Shown: positions 1-8,197, counted from the stretch's first letter. The stretch: DNA of 26,680 nt from Bacteroidota bacterium (GCA_027483285.1 JAIXUZ010000114.1:1-26680), one strand, 5' to 3'. Notes: generated by a model not told the origin, from the letters alone. Made by a program: numbers and translations.

Positions 1-20
1 AATAATATCAAACCAACACA

Positions 21-761
21 ATGAAAATATTAGTTTGCATTAGTAAAGTACCTGATACTACTACTAAAATTTCGTTCGACGAGAGCAAGACCAAACTAAA
101 CACCCCAAACGTACAGTGGATTGTAAACCCATCTGACGAATGGTATGCTTTGGTACGCGCCCTTGAGCTGCAAGAGGCTAATGCCGGTAGCACAGTAACC
201 CTTATAAACGTAGGTGGCGCTGATAGCGAGCCTGTTATCCGCAAGGCTTTGGCCATTGGTGGAGACAGTGCTGTACGCGTTGATGTTGAGCCAACCGACT
301 CGTTCCAGGTAGCTGATGCTATTGCAACATATGCCAAAAGCGAAGGTTTTGACCTTATACTTACCGGTAAAGAAACTATTGACGGCAACAGCAGCGTAAC
401 AGGTGCTATGATTGCCGAGTTGCTAGACCTGCCTTACATTACCCTTGCCAACAAATTGGATGTTGATGGCGGTGGTGTTAAGGTTGAGCGCGAAAGCGAA
501 TATGGCGACCAAGTTATTAAGGCATCATTCCCGTTAGTGGTTAGCGCTGCTAAAGGTGTTGCCGATGCCCGCATACCAAATATGCGTGGTATTATGGCTG
601 CCCGCAGCAAGCCGGTTACTGTTGTTCCATATAGCGGAGCTGCTTTAACATCAGTAGAATCATACACACTGCCACCTGAAAAAGGCGCTGTTAAAATGAT
701 TGCCGCTGAAAACGCCGAAGAATTAATCTCATTGTTACACACTGAAGCTAAAGTTATATAA
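21..761 (+). CDS. etfB: Electron transfer flavoprotein subunit beta
   Basis: Small subunit of the FAD/AMP-containing heterodimer that carries electrons from acyl-CoA and related dehydrogenases to the respiratory chain through ETF:quinone oxidoreductase. The 246-residue length is normal. The N-terminus (MKILVCISKVPDTTTKI) is the family start, and the residues around LTGKETIDGNSSVTGAMIAE match the AMP-binding/dimer segment of EtfB. The ATG at 21 is the first plausible start, 20 bases into the window, so its promoter or an upstream operon partner may lie outside. The stop is two bases before the etfA ATG, which indicates co-transcription and coupled translation. Cytoplasmic. Identification is secure from the protein and the pairing. 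Confidence 0.96.
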   Translation: MKILVCISKVPDTTTKISFDESKTKLNTPNVQWIVNPSDEWYALVRALELQEANAGSTVTLINVGGADSEPVIRKALAIGGDSAVRVDVEPTDSFQVADAIATYAKSEGFDLILTGKETIDGNSSVTGAMIAELLDLPYITLANKLDVDGGGVKVERESEYGDQVIKASFPLVVSAAKGVADARIPNMRGIMAARSKPVTVVPYSGAALTSVESYTLPPEKGAVKMIAAENAEELISLLHTEAKVI

Positions 762-763
762 TC

Positions 764-1732
764 ATGTCAGTATTAGTATTTATAGAAATAGCAAAAGGAA
801 AAGTGAAGAAGTCTTCTTTTGAAGCTGCTTCATACGCTGCTAAAGTTGCATCGCAACTAGGTACCCAGGCAATAGGTTTGGCCGTTGGCCAGGTTGATGC
901 CGCTGAACTGGCAGCTATAAACGTAAGCAAAGTATTGCACGTTACAGATAGTAAATTTGATGGTTACGACCCACAAACCCTTGCGAAGGCTGTTGTTGAA
1001 GCTGCCGGCGCAAACGGTTCGACGGTTATCGTATTCTCTCACGATACTACAGGTAAAGGCGTAGCCCCACGTGTAGCCGCCCGCTTAAAAGCAGGTTTGG
1101 TTGCCGGCGCTATTGATTACCCAAGCACCGACGGTAAATTTACCGTTAAGAAAGCCGTATTTAGCGGCAAAGCTTTTGCCAACGTAGCCATTAATACCGA
1201 TGTTAAAGTAATTTCTTTAACACCAAACTCGGTAGGCTTTGCAGGCGAAACAGGTTCTGCAGCTGTTGAGGCTTATGCCCCTGCGGTTGAAGCATCAAAA
1301 CTAAGCATAGAAAATGTTGTTAAAGCCGTATCGGCAGACGAGATACCATTACCGGAAGCAGATTTGGTAGTATCAGCCGGACGTGGTATGAAAGGCCCAG
1401 AGAACTGGGGTATGATTGAAGACTTAGCACACGCCCTTGGCGCGGCTACTGCCTGCTCTCGCCCGGTTGCTGATATTGGCTGGAGGCCACACCACGAGCA
1501 CGTAGGCCAAACAGGTGTTACGGTTCGTCCTAACCTATACATTGCTATTGGCATTTCAGGTGCTATTCAACACTTAGCCGGTGTAAACGGCAGCAAAGTG
1601 ATGGTGGTAATTAACAAAGACCCTGAAGCACCTTTCTTTAAAGCAGCCGACTACGGTATTATAGGCGATGCCTTCGAAATTGTGCCACGCTTAACAGAAG
1701 CTGTTAAAAAGCTTAAAGCAAGTCAAAACTAA
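764..1732 (+). CDS. etfA: Electron transfer flavoprotein subunit alpha
   Basis: Large ETF subunit, which carries most of the FAD site. The 322-residue protein has a variable N-terminal domain (about 1-190) and the conserved FAD domain. In that domain SAGRGM (204-209), SRPVAD (232-237), GQTG (248-251), AIGISGAIQH (261-270) and NKDPEAP (284-290) are the family's flavin-contacting segments. It starts two bases after etfB stops and is followed by a clear intrinsic terminator, so etfBA ends here. No truncation or missing motif is seen. Fatty-acid and amino-acid oxidation is the likely metabolic context, but no partner dehydrogenase lies in the window. Confidence 0.97.
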   Translation: MSVLVFIEIAKGKVKKSSFEAASYAAKVASQLGTQAIGLAVGQVDAAELAAINVSKVLHVTDSKFDGYDPQTLAKAVVEAAGANGSTVIVFSHDTTGKGVAPRVAARLKAGLVAGAIDYPSTDGKFTVKKAVFSGKAFANVAINTDVKVISLTPNSVGFAGETGSAAVEAYAPAVEASKLSIENVVKAVSADEIPLPEADLVVSAGRGMKGPENWGMIEDLAHALGAATACSRPVADIGWRPHHEHVGQTGVTVRPNLYIAIGISGAIQHLAGVNGSKVMVVINKDPEAPFFKAADYGIIGDAFEIVPRLTEAVKKLKASQN

Positions 1733-1752
1733 TTGTACCGATTGATAATTTG

Positions 1753-1785
1753 AAAAAAGCCGCGGTTTTGCCGTGGCTTTTTTTT
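1753..1785 (+). terminator. Rho-independent terminator of etfBA
   Basis: A 7-bp GC-rich stem (1759-1765 with 1771-1777, one G-T wobble) with a 5-base loop, preceded by A's and followed by eight T's. It lies 20 bases after the etfA stop. The flanking A and T runs could extend the stem, so it might also act on the other strand. Confidence 0.9.
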
Positions 1786-1897
1786 GTTATATCCCTGTGT
1801 AAAAAGGCAATACCTTAAAACTGTTTAACTTTTTTTGCATTTGGGTATTCCTAGTTTTAACAATTGCCGTATCTTAACGCTTTGAATTAGCAGATAG

Positions 1898-2524
1898 ATG
1901 AAAAAGATAAAGCTCGAAATTGTAGGCCTATCATATAGTCAGACACAATCGGGAGCATACGCGCTAATACTAGGCGAAGAGAAGGGGAAGGGCAACCGCC
2001 GTTTACCTATCATTATAGGAGGTTTTGAGGCTCAGGCAATAGCTATTGAGCTTGAAAAAATGACTCCCAGTCGCCCGCTTACTCATGATTTGTTTAAAAA
2101 TTTTGCCGATGCCTTTAGTGTAACGGTAACCGAAGTTATTATATATAACCTGGTTGAAGGGATATTTTTTGCAAAACTGGTATGCTCTAATGGGATTGAA
2201 GAGAAAGAGATTGATGCGCGTACTTCTGACGCTATAGCCCTGGCTATACGTTTTAATGCCCCTATCCATACGTTTGAGTTTATCTTATCATCGGCAGGCA
2301 TTGTGTTGGATACTGAAGGGGATGACCAAAGCATAAGCAAAAGCTTTACAACCGGCATGGACAGTAGCGATGATGAAGAGACCGAAACGGTTTTAAAAAC
2401 TAGTGAGAGCGAGTTTACCAAATACACCAACGATGAGTTGAAAGCTATGCTAAAGCTGGCCATTGAAGAAGAGGCATACGAAAAAGCATCGCGCATACGC
2501 GATGAGATAAATAACCGTAAATAA
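1898..2524 (+). CDS. Bifunctional nuclease (BFN/DUF151) domain protein with C-terminal UVR motif
   Basis: The N-terminal ~130 residues match the BFN/DUF151 family: start KIKLEIVGLSYSQTQSGAYA, then LPIIIGGFEAQAIAIELE and a DARTSDAIALAIRFNAPI segment. Some members have been described as nucleases acting on DNA and RNA. After an acidic, serine-rich linker (about 145-175) comes a UvrB/UvrC-type UVR helix pair (about 177-206; motif LKAMLKLAIEEEAYEKASRIRDE). That motif mediates protein-protein contacts in UvrB, UvrC and McsA. The 208-residue length is usual for the two-domain Bacteroidota form. It opens an apparent operon; nupC begins 7 bases after its stop. Cytoplasmic. Family is clear; physiological role is not established from sequence. 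Confidence 0.9.
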   Translation: MKKIKLEIVGLSYSQTQSGAYALILGEEKGKGNRRLPIIIGGFEAQAIAIELEKMTPSRPLTHDLFKNFADAFSVTVTEVIIYNLVEGIFFAKLVCSNGIEEKEIDARTSDAIALAIRFNAPIHTFEFILSSAGIVLDTEGDDQSISKSFTTGMDSSDDEETETVLKTSESEFTKYTNDELKAMLKLAIEEEAYEKASRIRDEINNRK

Positions 2525-2531
2525 CACACTA

Positions 2532-3815
2532 TTGGAAAGGTTTACAGGACTTATAGGTATTGTATTAATTATTGGTATAGCATTTTTATTGTCAAACGGC
2601 CGTAAAAACATTAATTACCGCGTTATACTATCGGGCCTGGCCTTGCAGTTAGCCCTTGCTTTTTTCATATTAAAAACCGGTGTTGGGCAAGAGGTTTTTG
2701 CCACCCTGGGTGAGTGGATCCGTAAGTTACTTGAACTATCAGACAAAGCAGGCAGTTTTGTTTTTGGGGTTTTGGTAGATGGTAAAACCATGAGTGAGGT
2801 ATTTGGCCCATCAAAAGCATTCATCTTCATTTTTAAAGTTATGCCGACCATAATTTTTGTGTCGGTGCTGGTTAGTATGGCTTACCATATAGGTATAATG
2901 CAACGTATAGTTTCGGTTATAGCCAAAGGGGTGTATTACCTTATGGGTGTTAGCGGTAGCGAGGCGCTTAGCAATGTAGCCAGCGCGTTTGTTGGCCAGG
3001 TAGAGGCGCAAATTCTTATCAAGCCTTATGTGCCTACCATGACACGGTCAGAGCTTTTAGCATCCATGTCGGGTTCTATGGCCTGCATTGCGGGTGGCGT
3101 TATGGCAGTATACATTGGTATGGGTGTTCCTGCAGAATACTTGTTGGCAGCCAGTATTATGGCAGCACCGGCATCGCTGGTAATATCTAAAATTGTATAT
3201 CCTGAAACGGAAGTATCTGAAACTAAAGGCAAGGTTACTCTTGATGTTAAAAAGACACACGCTAACCTGTTAGATGCCATATCGCACGGTGCATCAGACG
3301 GTATGAAAATATCGATTAACGTAGCAGCTATGCTATTAGGCTTTTTGGCCCTTATCTATTTAGCTGATGTAGTATTGCATAACGTTGGCGAAGGGCTTGT
3401 ATGGTGCGGGCTGACCGTAGACCGCATTGGGTACGACCTTAACGCACTAGACCTTAAAACCATATTAGGTACTTTGTTTTCGGGCTTTGCCTGGTGTATG
3501 GGTGTTCCGCAGCAAGATATTTACAATGTAGGCTCTTTGATGGGCGAAAAACTGGTAGTTAACGAGTTTGTTGCCTATGGCGACCTTACAGGTATGATGG
3601 CTAAAGGGATGCTATCGCCCAAGGCTATAACTATCGCCAGTTTTGCCTTATGTGGCTTTGCTAATTTTAGCTCTATAGCTATACAAATTGGGGGCATTGG
3701 CGAGCTTGCCCCAAGCCGCAGGGCAGACCTTTCTAAATTGGGTTTCAGGGCTCTGATATGTGGTACCTTGGCATCGTATCTATCGGCTACTGTAGCGGGT
3801 ATATTGATAGGGTAG
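2532..3815 (+). CDS. NupC-family nucleoside transporter (Na+- or H+-coupled)
   Basis: Concentrative nucleoside transporter of the inner membrane, importing nucleosides by cation symport. The 427 residues contain many hydrophobic helices and the CNT hallmarks: SEALSNVASAFVGQVEAQIL in the N-terminal half, then an AGGVMAVYIGMGVPAEYLLAAS stretch, and near the C-terminus the segment ALCGFANFSSIAIQIGGIG. The start is TTG at 2532; the encoded MERFTGLIGIVLIIGIAFLLSN is the typical CNT N-terminus and no nearby in-frame ATG fits. It follows the BFN gene by 7 bases and precedes a secreted protein by 7 bases. A link between nuclease and nucleoside import is attractive but only inferred from co-location. 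Confidence 0.93.
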   Translation: MERFTGLIGIVLIIGIAFLLSNGRKNINYRVILSGLALQLALAFFILKTGVGQEVFATLGEWIRKLLELSDKAGSFVFGVLVDGKTMSEVFGPSKAFIFIFKVMPTIIFVSVLVSMAYHIGIMQRIVSVIAKGVYYLMGVSGSEALSNVASAFVGQVEAQILIKPYVPTMTRSELLASMSGSMACIAGGVMAVYIGMGVPAEYLLAASIMAAPASLVISKIVYPETEVSETKGKVTLDVKKTHANLLDAISHGASDGMKISINVAAMLLGFLALIYLADVVLHNVGEGLVWCGLTVDRIGYDLNALDLKTILGTLFSGFAWCMGVPQQDIYNVGSLMGEKLVVNEFVAYGDLTGMMAKGMLSPKAITIASFALCGFANFSSIAIQIGGIGELAPSRRADLSKLGFRALICGTLASYLSATVAGILIG

Positions 3816-3822
3816 CGGCTGG

Positions 3823-4335
3823 ATGAAAGCTCGCCTGACCATATTTCTTTTTCTTACACTAACATCAATTTCTTTTGCCCAAACAGGCCGTTTTAAATTA
3901 AAAACGGGGTGGTATCAAATTTCGGCTAAGCCAAATGCTTATCCGCGTAAGCTGGATGGTACGGGCGATTTTTATTTTTTAGAAGGTGGGCCAAGCATAT
4001 TACTAAGTGAAATTACAGAACTGAATATCTATAAGAACAGCTATGACATTTACTGCCTGCAAATGAAATTAGACTCTGCCGGGCAGCTAAGCTGGAACAA
4101 GTTGCTACAAGTTGAAAAGGATAACAAACTGGCTTTTGTGGTAAAGAACAGGTTACTTTATTGCCCTTATGTAAACGGGCAAATAGTAGAAGGGCTAATA
4201 GAGATTAACCGAGGTGATTTCAACATAAAGAAACTCAAGAAAATAAAGAAGACTATACTGGACGAAAAGAAAGAAGACGAGCGGAAATTGAAGGAAATGA
4301 TGAAGAAGGCGATGAAGGAGGGTAAGGCTAAATAG
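3823..4335 (+). CDS. Secreted protein resembling a stand-alone SecD P1-head domain
   Basis: 170 residues with a signal peptide (MKARLTIFLFLTLTSISFAQ, cleavage after AQ about 20). The middle region resembles the periplasmic P1 head of SecD. It runs: substrate-like strand YCLQMKLDSAGQLSWNKLL (about 83-101), then KLAFVVKNRLLYCPYVNGQI (about 107-126), then VEGLIEINRGDF. SecD has the same order (LDSxG...F, then LAxVLDGxVxSAPxI, then I..G...I.G.F). No SecD membrane helices are present. The C-terminus (about 135-170) is a lysine-rich charged helix. It lies 7 bases after the NupC stop, so it is probably in that operon. The SecD resemblance is a pattern match by eye; a plain uncharacterised periplasmic protein is the alternative. 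Confidence 0.7.
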   Translation: MKARLTIFLFLTLTSISFAQTGRFKLKTGWYQISAKPNAYPRKLDGTGDFYFLEGGPSILLSEITELNIYKNSYDIYCLQMKLDSAGQLSWNKLLQVEKDNKLAFVVKNRLLYCPYVNGQIVEGLIEINRGDFNIKKLKKIKKTILDEKKEDERKLKEMMKKAMKEGKAK

Positions 4336-4340
4336 ATTGT

Positions 4341-4384
4341 ACCCCCTCCCCGCTACGCGGTACTCCCCCTATAAATAGGTGGAG
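4341..4384. terminator. C-rich double hairpin between convergent genes (possible bidirectional terminator)
   Basis: It lies between the stops of the convergent SecD-head-like and GtrA genes. It has a small CCGC-TAC-GCGG hairpin (4350-4360) and a second stem 4363-4371/4376-4384 (9 positions, one mismatch, loop TAAA). There is no T run of normal length on either side, so the terminator function is inferred from location and structure. It resembles the C-rich phrase at 13756-13785. Confidence 0.4.
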
Positions 4385-4387
4385 AGT

Positions 4388-4780
4388 TTAAAACGTAAAC
4401 ATTAGGTTGCCGAAGAAATTCCAGATAAGTACCAGTAGGGTAGCGGCAATTTTAGATACGTAGAAGTTTTGGTTGCCCTTGTTTACCAGCAGGTATATAA
4501 TTAAGGTGTTTAAACCTAACCCAACTAACGATACCCCCAGGAATTTAAAATACTGCTCTACAATTTCAGGCTTTTGGCTGCTAAAGGTCCACCAACGGTT
4601 AAGGAAGAAGTTAGAGGTAGCCCCGCACATATAGGCAATGCCATTGGCCAGGTACTTGTTTATCTTAGCCTTTTCTTTAAGCAGCCAGGTAGTACCAAAG
4701 TCGATAGCTGTGCCGCTAACGCCCACCACTCCAAACTTCAGAAACTTGAGGATAAAGGCTTTTGTAAAAATCTCGTTCAT
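4388..4780 (-). CDS. GtrA-like family membrane protein
   Basis: 130 residues with four predicted membrane helices in the GtrA arrangement. Helix 1 has FLKFGVVGVSGTAIDFG (about 13-29), helix 2 lies near YLANGIAYMCGATSNFFLNRWWTF, helix 3 is FLGVSLVGLGLNTLIIYLLV, and helix 4 is the C-terminal KIAATLLVLIWNFFGNLMF. FLNRWWTF is a strong family signature. GtrA proteins are thought to flip or support polyprenyl-phosphate-linked sugars used in O-antigen, teichoic-acid or arabinogalactan modification; the sugar cannot be told from sequence. It is monocistronic, divergent from prmC, and no glycosyltransferase partner is in the window. The ATG at 4780 gives a normal N-terminus. Confidence 0.92.
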   Translation of the reverse strand: MNEIFTKAFILKFLKFGVVGVSGTAIDFGTTWLLKEKAKINKYLANGIAYMCGATSNFFLNRWWTFSSQKPEIVEQYFKFLGVSLVGLGLNTLIIYLLVNKGNQNFYVSKIAATLLVLIWNFFGNLMFTF

Positions 4781-4785
4781 AGCAC

Positions 4786-4807
4786 TACCTTAGCGGGCGC
4801 AAAAATG
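4786..4807. promoter_or_regulatory. Divergent promoter boxes for gtrA-like gene and prmC
   Basis: On the plus strand TACCTTAG (4786-4793) is one mismatch from TAnnTTTG, with TTTG 21 bases upstream (4761-4764); it would serve prmC. On the minus strand CATTTTTG (4807 to 4800), also one mismatch, precedes the GtrA ATG by 19 bases. The two boxes almost touch. Both are imperfect. Confidence 0.35.
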
Positions 4808-4825
4808 AGGAAATAATTCGACTTG

Positions 4826-5671
4826 ATGCATACTACAGTAGCAGATATAATAGCCCTGTTTCATTCTAAGCTGGATGAGGTGTATGGTGTTAACGAGGTA
4901 GAAACCTTTGCGCGTCTTGCGCTGGAGGAGTATTCGGGTGTGCCGTATGCTGAATATACCAGATATAGAGATAAAGAGATAAATAATGATGAGTATACTA
5001 CTGCTATTGAACGGTTATTAGCGCACGAGCCTATTCAATATGTATTGGGTAAAGCCTGGTTTTATGGCCTGCCGTTTAAGGTGAATACCAATGTGCTTAT
5101 TCCGAGGCCTGAAACGGAGGAACTGGTAGACATTATTATAAAAGAAAACCCAACCGCACACCGTATCATAGATATATGCACCGGTAGTGGGTGTATAGCC
5201 ATCAGCCTAAAGAAAAACCTACCCAACGCAGCTGTGTGGGCTACAGATTTTATGGATGGAGCCTTAGGAGTTGCCGAAGAGAATGCTAAGGCTTTGGAGG
5301 CTGATGTAGCCATAGTAAAGCACGATGCGCTGTGTGAGGATTATTCTGCCTTGCCTGATAGTTGCGACGTGATAGTTAGCAACCCGCCCTATGTAAAAGA
5401 GAATGAGAAAGAGAGCTTAGAGCCCCATGTTTTAGACTTTGAACCCCACACAGCTTTGTTTGTACCTGATACCGATGCGATGCTGTTTTACCGCCATATA
5501 GGCCATGCCGCGCTAGGTAAACTTAGGGTAGGGGGTGTATTGTATTTTGAGTGCCATACCGACCATGCTACAGAAGTGGCAAACCTTTTGCTTGCATTAG
5601 GGTATAAAAGTTGTACAATTGTAAAAGATATGTTTGGCCGAGAGCGCATTGCGCGGGCCGTAAAAGATTAA
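4826..5671 (+). CDS. prmC: Release factor glutamine methyltransferase PrmC (HemK)
   Basis: SAM-dependent N5-glutamine methyltransferase that methylates the GGQ glutamine of peptide release factors, raising termination efficiency. The N-terminal helical domain (about 1-85) contains EPIQYVLGKAWFYG and RPETEELVD, which lead into the Rossmann methyltransferase fold. Motif I is IIDICTGSGCIAISL (about 114-128) and the catalytic NPPY is in VSNPPYVKENEK (about 190-201). The 281-residue length is normal. I choose the ATG at 4826 rather than the TTG immediately before it. It is followed three bases later by the LOG-family gene, so the two are probably co-transcribed, without an obvious functional link. 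Cytoplasmic. Confidence 0.95.
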   Translation: MHTTVADIIALFHSKLDEVYGVNEVETFARLALEEYSGVPYAEYTRYRDKEINNDEYTTAIERLLAHEPIQYVLGKAWFYGLPFKVNTNVLIPRPETEELVDIIIKENPTAHRIIDICTGSGCIAISLKKNLPNAAVWATDFMDGALGVAEENAKALEADVAIVKHDALCEDYSALPDSCDVIVSNPPYVKENEKESLEPHVLDFEPHTALFVPDTDAMLFYRHIGHAALGKLRVGGVLYFECHTDHATEVANLLLALGYKSCTIVKDMFGRERIARAVKD

Positions 5672-5674
5672 AAT

Positions 5675-6388
5675 ATGGCAGAGGAAAACACTGACGACAG
5701 GATAGCAAAAGCATTTGCAGAAAAGGATTGGAACGAGATTAAAACATCAAACAGCTGGCAGATATTTAAGATAATGGCTGAGTTTGTTGATGGGTTTGAA
5801 AAGCTGGGCAAAATTGGGCCTTGCGTTTCAATATTTGGGTCGGCGCGGACAAAGCCCGACCATAAGTATTATAAGCTGGCCGAGGAGATAGCCTCTAAAC
5901 TTACCAAAGAGGGCTACGGTGTTATTACCGGCGGTGGCCCGGGTATTATGGAGGCGGCTAACAAAGGCGCTAAAGAGGCCGGTGGAAAATCGGTAGGGTT
6001 GAACATTGAGCTGCCCCACGAGCAGTACGCCAACCCTTTTGTTGATGCTGACAAACTGATATCGTTCGACTACTTCTTTATCCGCAAGGTGATGTTTATG
6101 AAGTATGCCCAGGGCTTTATTGTTTTGCCCGGTGGCTTTGGTACGCTGGATGAGCTTTTTGAAGCGATGACCCTTATACAAACCAACAAAATTGGTAAGT
6201 TTCCTATTGTATGGGTAGGCACAGAATACTGGAGTGGCCTGCTAAACTGGGTTAAAACCACCATGACGGAGGAAAAGTACATATCTGTTACCGATCACGA
6301 ACTGTTCTCTGTTGTAGATACAGCAGATGAAGCTGTGGAGATTATTGACAACTTCTACAGCAAGTATTTACTAAGGCCGAATTTTTAA
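5675..6388 (+). CDS. LOG-family protein (TIGR00730-type, nucleotide 5'-monophosphate phosphoribohydrolase-like)
   Basis: 237 residues with the Rossmann-like LOG (lysine decarboxylase-like) fold. It has ITGGGPGIMEAAN (about 84-96) and the phosphate/catalytic motif PGGFGTLDE (152-160), preceded by FIRKVMFMKYAQGF (135-148) with the conserved Arg-Lys. Such proteins cleave the N-glycosidic bond of (cytokinin or purine) riboside 5'-monophosphates, releasing base and ribose 5-phosphate. The old 'lysine decarboxylase' label is wrong for this motif. The substrate here is unknown; nucleotide salvage is likelier than plant hormone production. It starts 3 bases after prmC and ends before a terminator. 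Cytoplasmic. Confidence 0.9.
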   Translation: MAEENTDDRIAKAFAEKDWNEIKTSNSWQIFKIMAEFVDGFEKLGKIGPCVSIFGSARTKPDHKYYKLAEEIASKLTKEGYGVITGGGPGIMEAANKGAKEAGGKSVGLNIELPHEQYANPFVDADKLISFDYFFIRKVMFMKYAQGFIVLPGGFGTLDELFEAMTLIQTNKIGKFPIVWVGTEYWSGLLNWVKTTMTEEKYISVTDHELFSVVDTADEAVEIIDNFYSKYLLRPNF

Positions 6389-6412
6389 TTCAGAATTCAA
6401 AATGCAGAATTG

Positions 6413-6437
6413 AAGCCCCGGTTATGCCGGGGCTTTC
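6413..6437 (+). terminator. Rho-independent terminator of prmC/LOG unit
   Basis: A perfect 9-bp stem AAGCCCCGG/CCGGGGCTT (6413-6421 with 6427-6435), loop TTATG, then a short run of T's interrupted by C. It sits 25 bases after the LOG stop. It may also serve the convergent hydrolase gene, whose stop is at 6476. Confidence 0.82.
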
Positions 6438-6475
6438 TATTTCCGATAAAGGCTTAAATATGTATTTTGACTAGT

Positions 6476-8197
6476 TTACTCCACACTTACAACCCTTGCA
6501 AACAAACCTTTAGGGCTAATTAATTGTAAGTAATATATACCCTTAGGCAGGCTATGGCGTATAGTAGTTTTATCCGCTGAGTAACTTATATCGCCAATAG
6601 TACAAACCTGTCCTACACTGTTGTATATAACTACATCAGGCTTTGTAAACCCTTCAATAATTAATACCCCGTTGTTGGGGTTAGGGTAAATACTTACAGC
6701 TACGCCTTCTTCAGCAATTCCTGTAGGCTCTACTACTATAGTATGCTCTGCGTAGGTTGGGGCAGACTGTATAGAGCAGTTTGCATCGTTAGTTATTTCA
6801 ACGGTATAGGTTCCGCTTTCAGAAATAACATATGTATTGGTATTTGCACCATTAATAGACTGCCCTTCTAAATACCACTGGTAGGTATAGGGGCTATTTT
6901 CTACAAACAATGTATCTCCGTTTTGTGATATAGCAGCATTAATATCAGGGTACGTAGAAACCGTTATAGCCTGTTGGGTAGTATTGCCTGCCGCGCCTAC
7001 GGTAGAGTAGGGTATAACGGAAATATTATGCGGGCCCTGTGCCGACCATACTACTTTTACAGCCCCGCCGTTTGGTGTTTGGTCTATAATCTGCCCACCG
7101 TTTACTTGCCAGCATTTGCGTATGCCGTTGGTGTTGCTTGCCCAATACACGGCCGTATCACCAAGGCAAATTTGGGTAGGGCCTACAATGGTTGCGTTGG
7201 TTGGTTGCAACAGCGGATACATAAACACCCGCATACTATCTAAAATAGGGTTATAAAACTCGGTAGGGCTACCGGGCGCCCATGCGTTTAGTACACAAAT
7301 GCCCCATACGCAATGCCCCTGGTTGGGGTAAGGGATAAACTTGGTAGGTATGCCCACTGCCTGCGCACGCTGGTTTAGCTGTAACGACCCATCTACCGAC
7401 TGCACAATAATACTTGCCGAAAACGGCGAGCCTGAGTTGAAGGGGACTATAGCGTCGGTAGTGCCGTGGGTTGAAAAGAGAATAGGCTTATCATTAGCAT
7501 CAATAAAATTCTTGTCGAGCATAGCGCCCCAGCAGTTTAGTACCGCCTTTACCTTGTTACTGTGTTGGTAGTTGTTGCCTGAGCAGCTAAGGCATCCTAA
7601 ATCAGGATTAAAATTGGGGAAACCACTGGCATTGGCTTCGGGTGGCTTGTTGCTATCGTCGGCATAGGCCATGTGCAACGCCCCGAAAGAGCCTGCGCTG
7701 CTACCGCCCGCAAAAATATAGTTAGTATCTACCTTATAGGTGCCGCTAAACTCTTTAAACCAACGCACGGCACTACTCCAGTCTTGTGCGCCACGGTATA
7801 TAGCCCGCACCGCGCTGTTGTTGCTGGTAGCGTTTAGCCCCTTGCGGTAGTTAATGCTGGCGGTAACATAGCCACGTTTGGCAAAATAATCGCATAAGCC
7901 TTGAATATCGCTATCGTCTTTAGTGCCGAAAATGTAGCCCCCGCCAAATGCGAAGATTATCAGCGGGCGCTTGCTGGCTGTGTCGCCAACCGGCTGAAAG
8001 ATATCCATGGTAATATCCTCGTTTACCGTAACCGCCTCGCTAACATACACCGCCGGTATACTGGGAGCGTTAGCAAACACTACATTGCTTTGCTTGGTAA
8101 CGGCAAACTGTGGGTCTAAATAGCGGTTGGCAGGGCATTGAGCCGATGCTACTAAACAGGTAATAACTACTATACAATTGGTTAACAGCCATTTCAT
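6476..8197 (-). CDS. Secreted alpha/beta hydrolase (carboxylesterase-like) with T9SS C-terminal sorting domain
   Basis: 573 residues. The signal peptide is 1-19 (cleavage near ASAQ). An esterase-type alpha/beta hydrolase domain (about 45-335) has an oxyanion FGGG (84-87), nucleophile elbow GSSAG with Ser167, Asp248 in HGTTD and His295 in QGH, giving a complete triad. A beta-sandwich PKD/Ig-like region (about 335-490) follows. Last is a type IX sorting domain with SIYPNPNNGVLIIEG and the terminal GIYYLQL...KGLFARVVSVE pattern. The product should cross the outer membrane through T9SS and be surface-attached or released. The substrate (ester, possibly acetylated glycan or lipid) is unknown. Cysteine pairs (for example CLSC about 202-205) suggest disulfides. 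Monocistronic. Confidence 0.9.
   Translation of the reverse strand: MKWLLTNCIVVITCLVASAQCPANRYLDPQFAVTKQSNVVFANAPSIPAVYVSEAVTVNEDITMDIFQPVGDTASKRPLIIFAFGGGYIFGTKDDSDIQGLCDYFAKRGYVTASINYRKGLNATSNNSAVRAIYRGAQDWSSAVRWFKEFSGTYKVDTNYIFAGGSSAGSFGALHMAYADDSNKPPEANASGFPNFNPDLGCLSCSGNNYQHSNKVKAVLNCWGAMLDKNFIDANDKPILFSTHGTTDAIVPFNSGSPFSASIIVQSVDGSLQLNQRAQAVGIPTKFIPYPNQGHCVWGICVLNAWAPGSPTEFYNPILDSMRVFMYPLLQPTNATIVGPTQICLGDTAVYWASNTNGIRKCWQVNGGQIIDQTPNGGAVKVVWSAQGPHNISVIPYSTVGAAGNTTQQAITVSTYPDINAAISQNGDTLFVENSPYTYQWYLEGQSINGANTNTYVISESGTYTVEITNDANCSIQSAPTYAEHTIVVEPTGIAEEGVAVSIYPNPNNGVLIIEGFTKPDVVIYNSVGQVCTIGDISYSADKTTIRHSLPKGIYYLQLISPKGLFARVVSVE

Noticed and set aside
3823..4335. Reading the protein as a truncated SecD
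   Set aside because: It has its own signal peptide and a distinct basic C-terminus, and no membrane-helix remnants follow, so decay of a secD gene is not supported.
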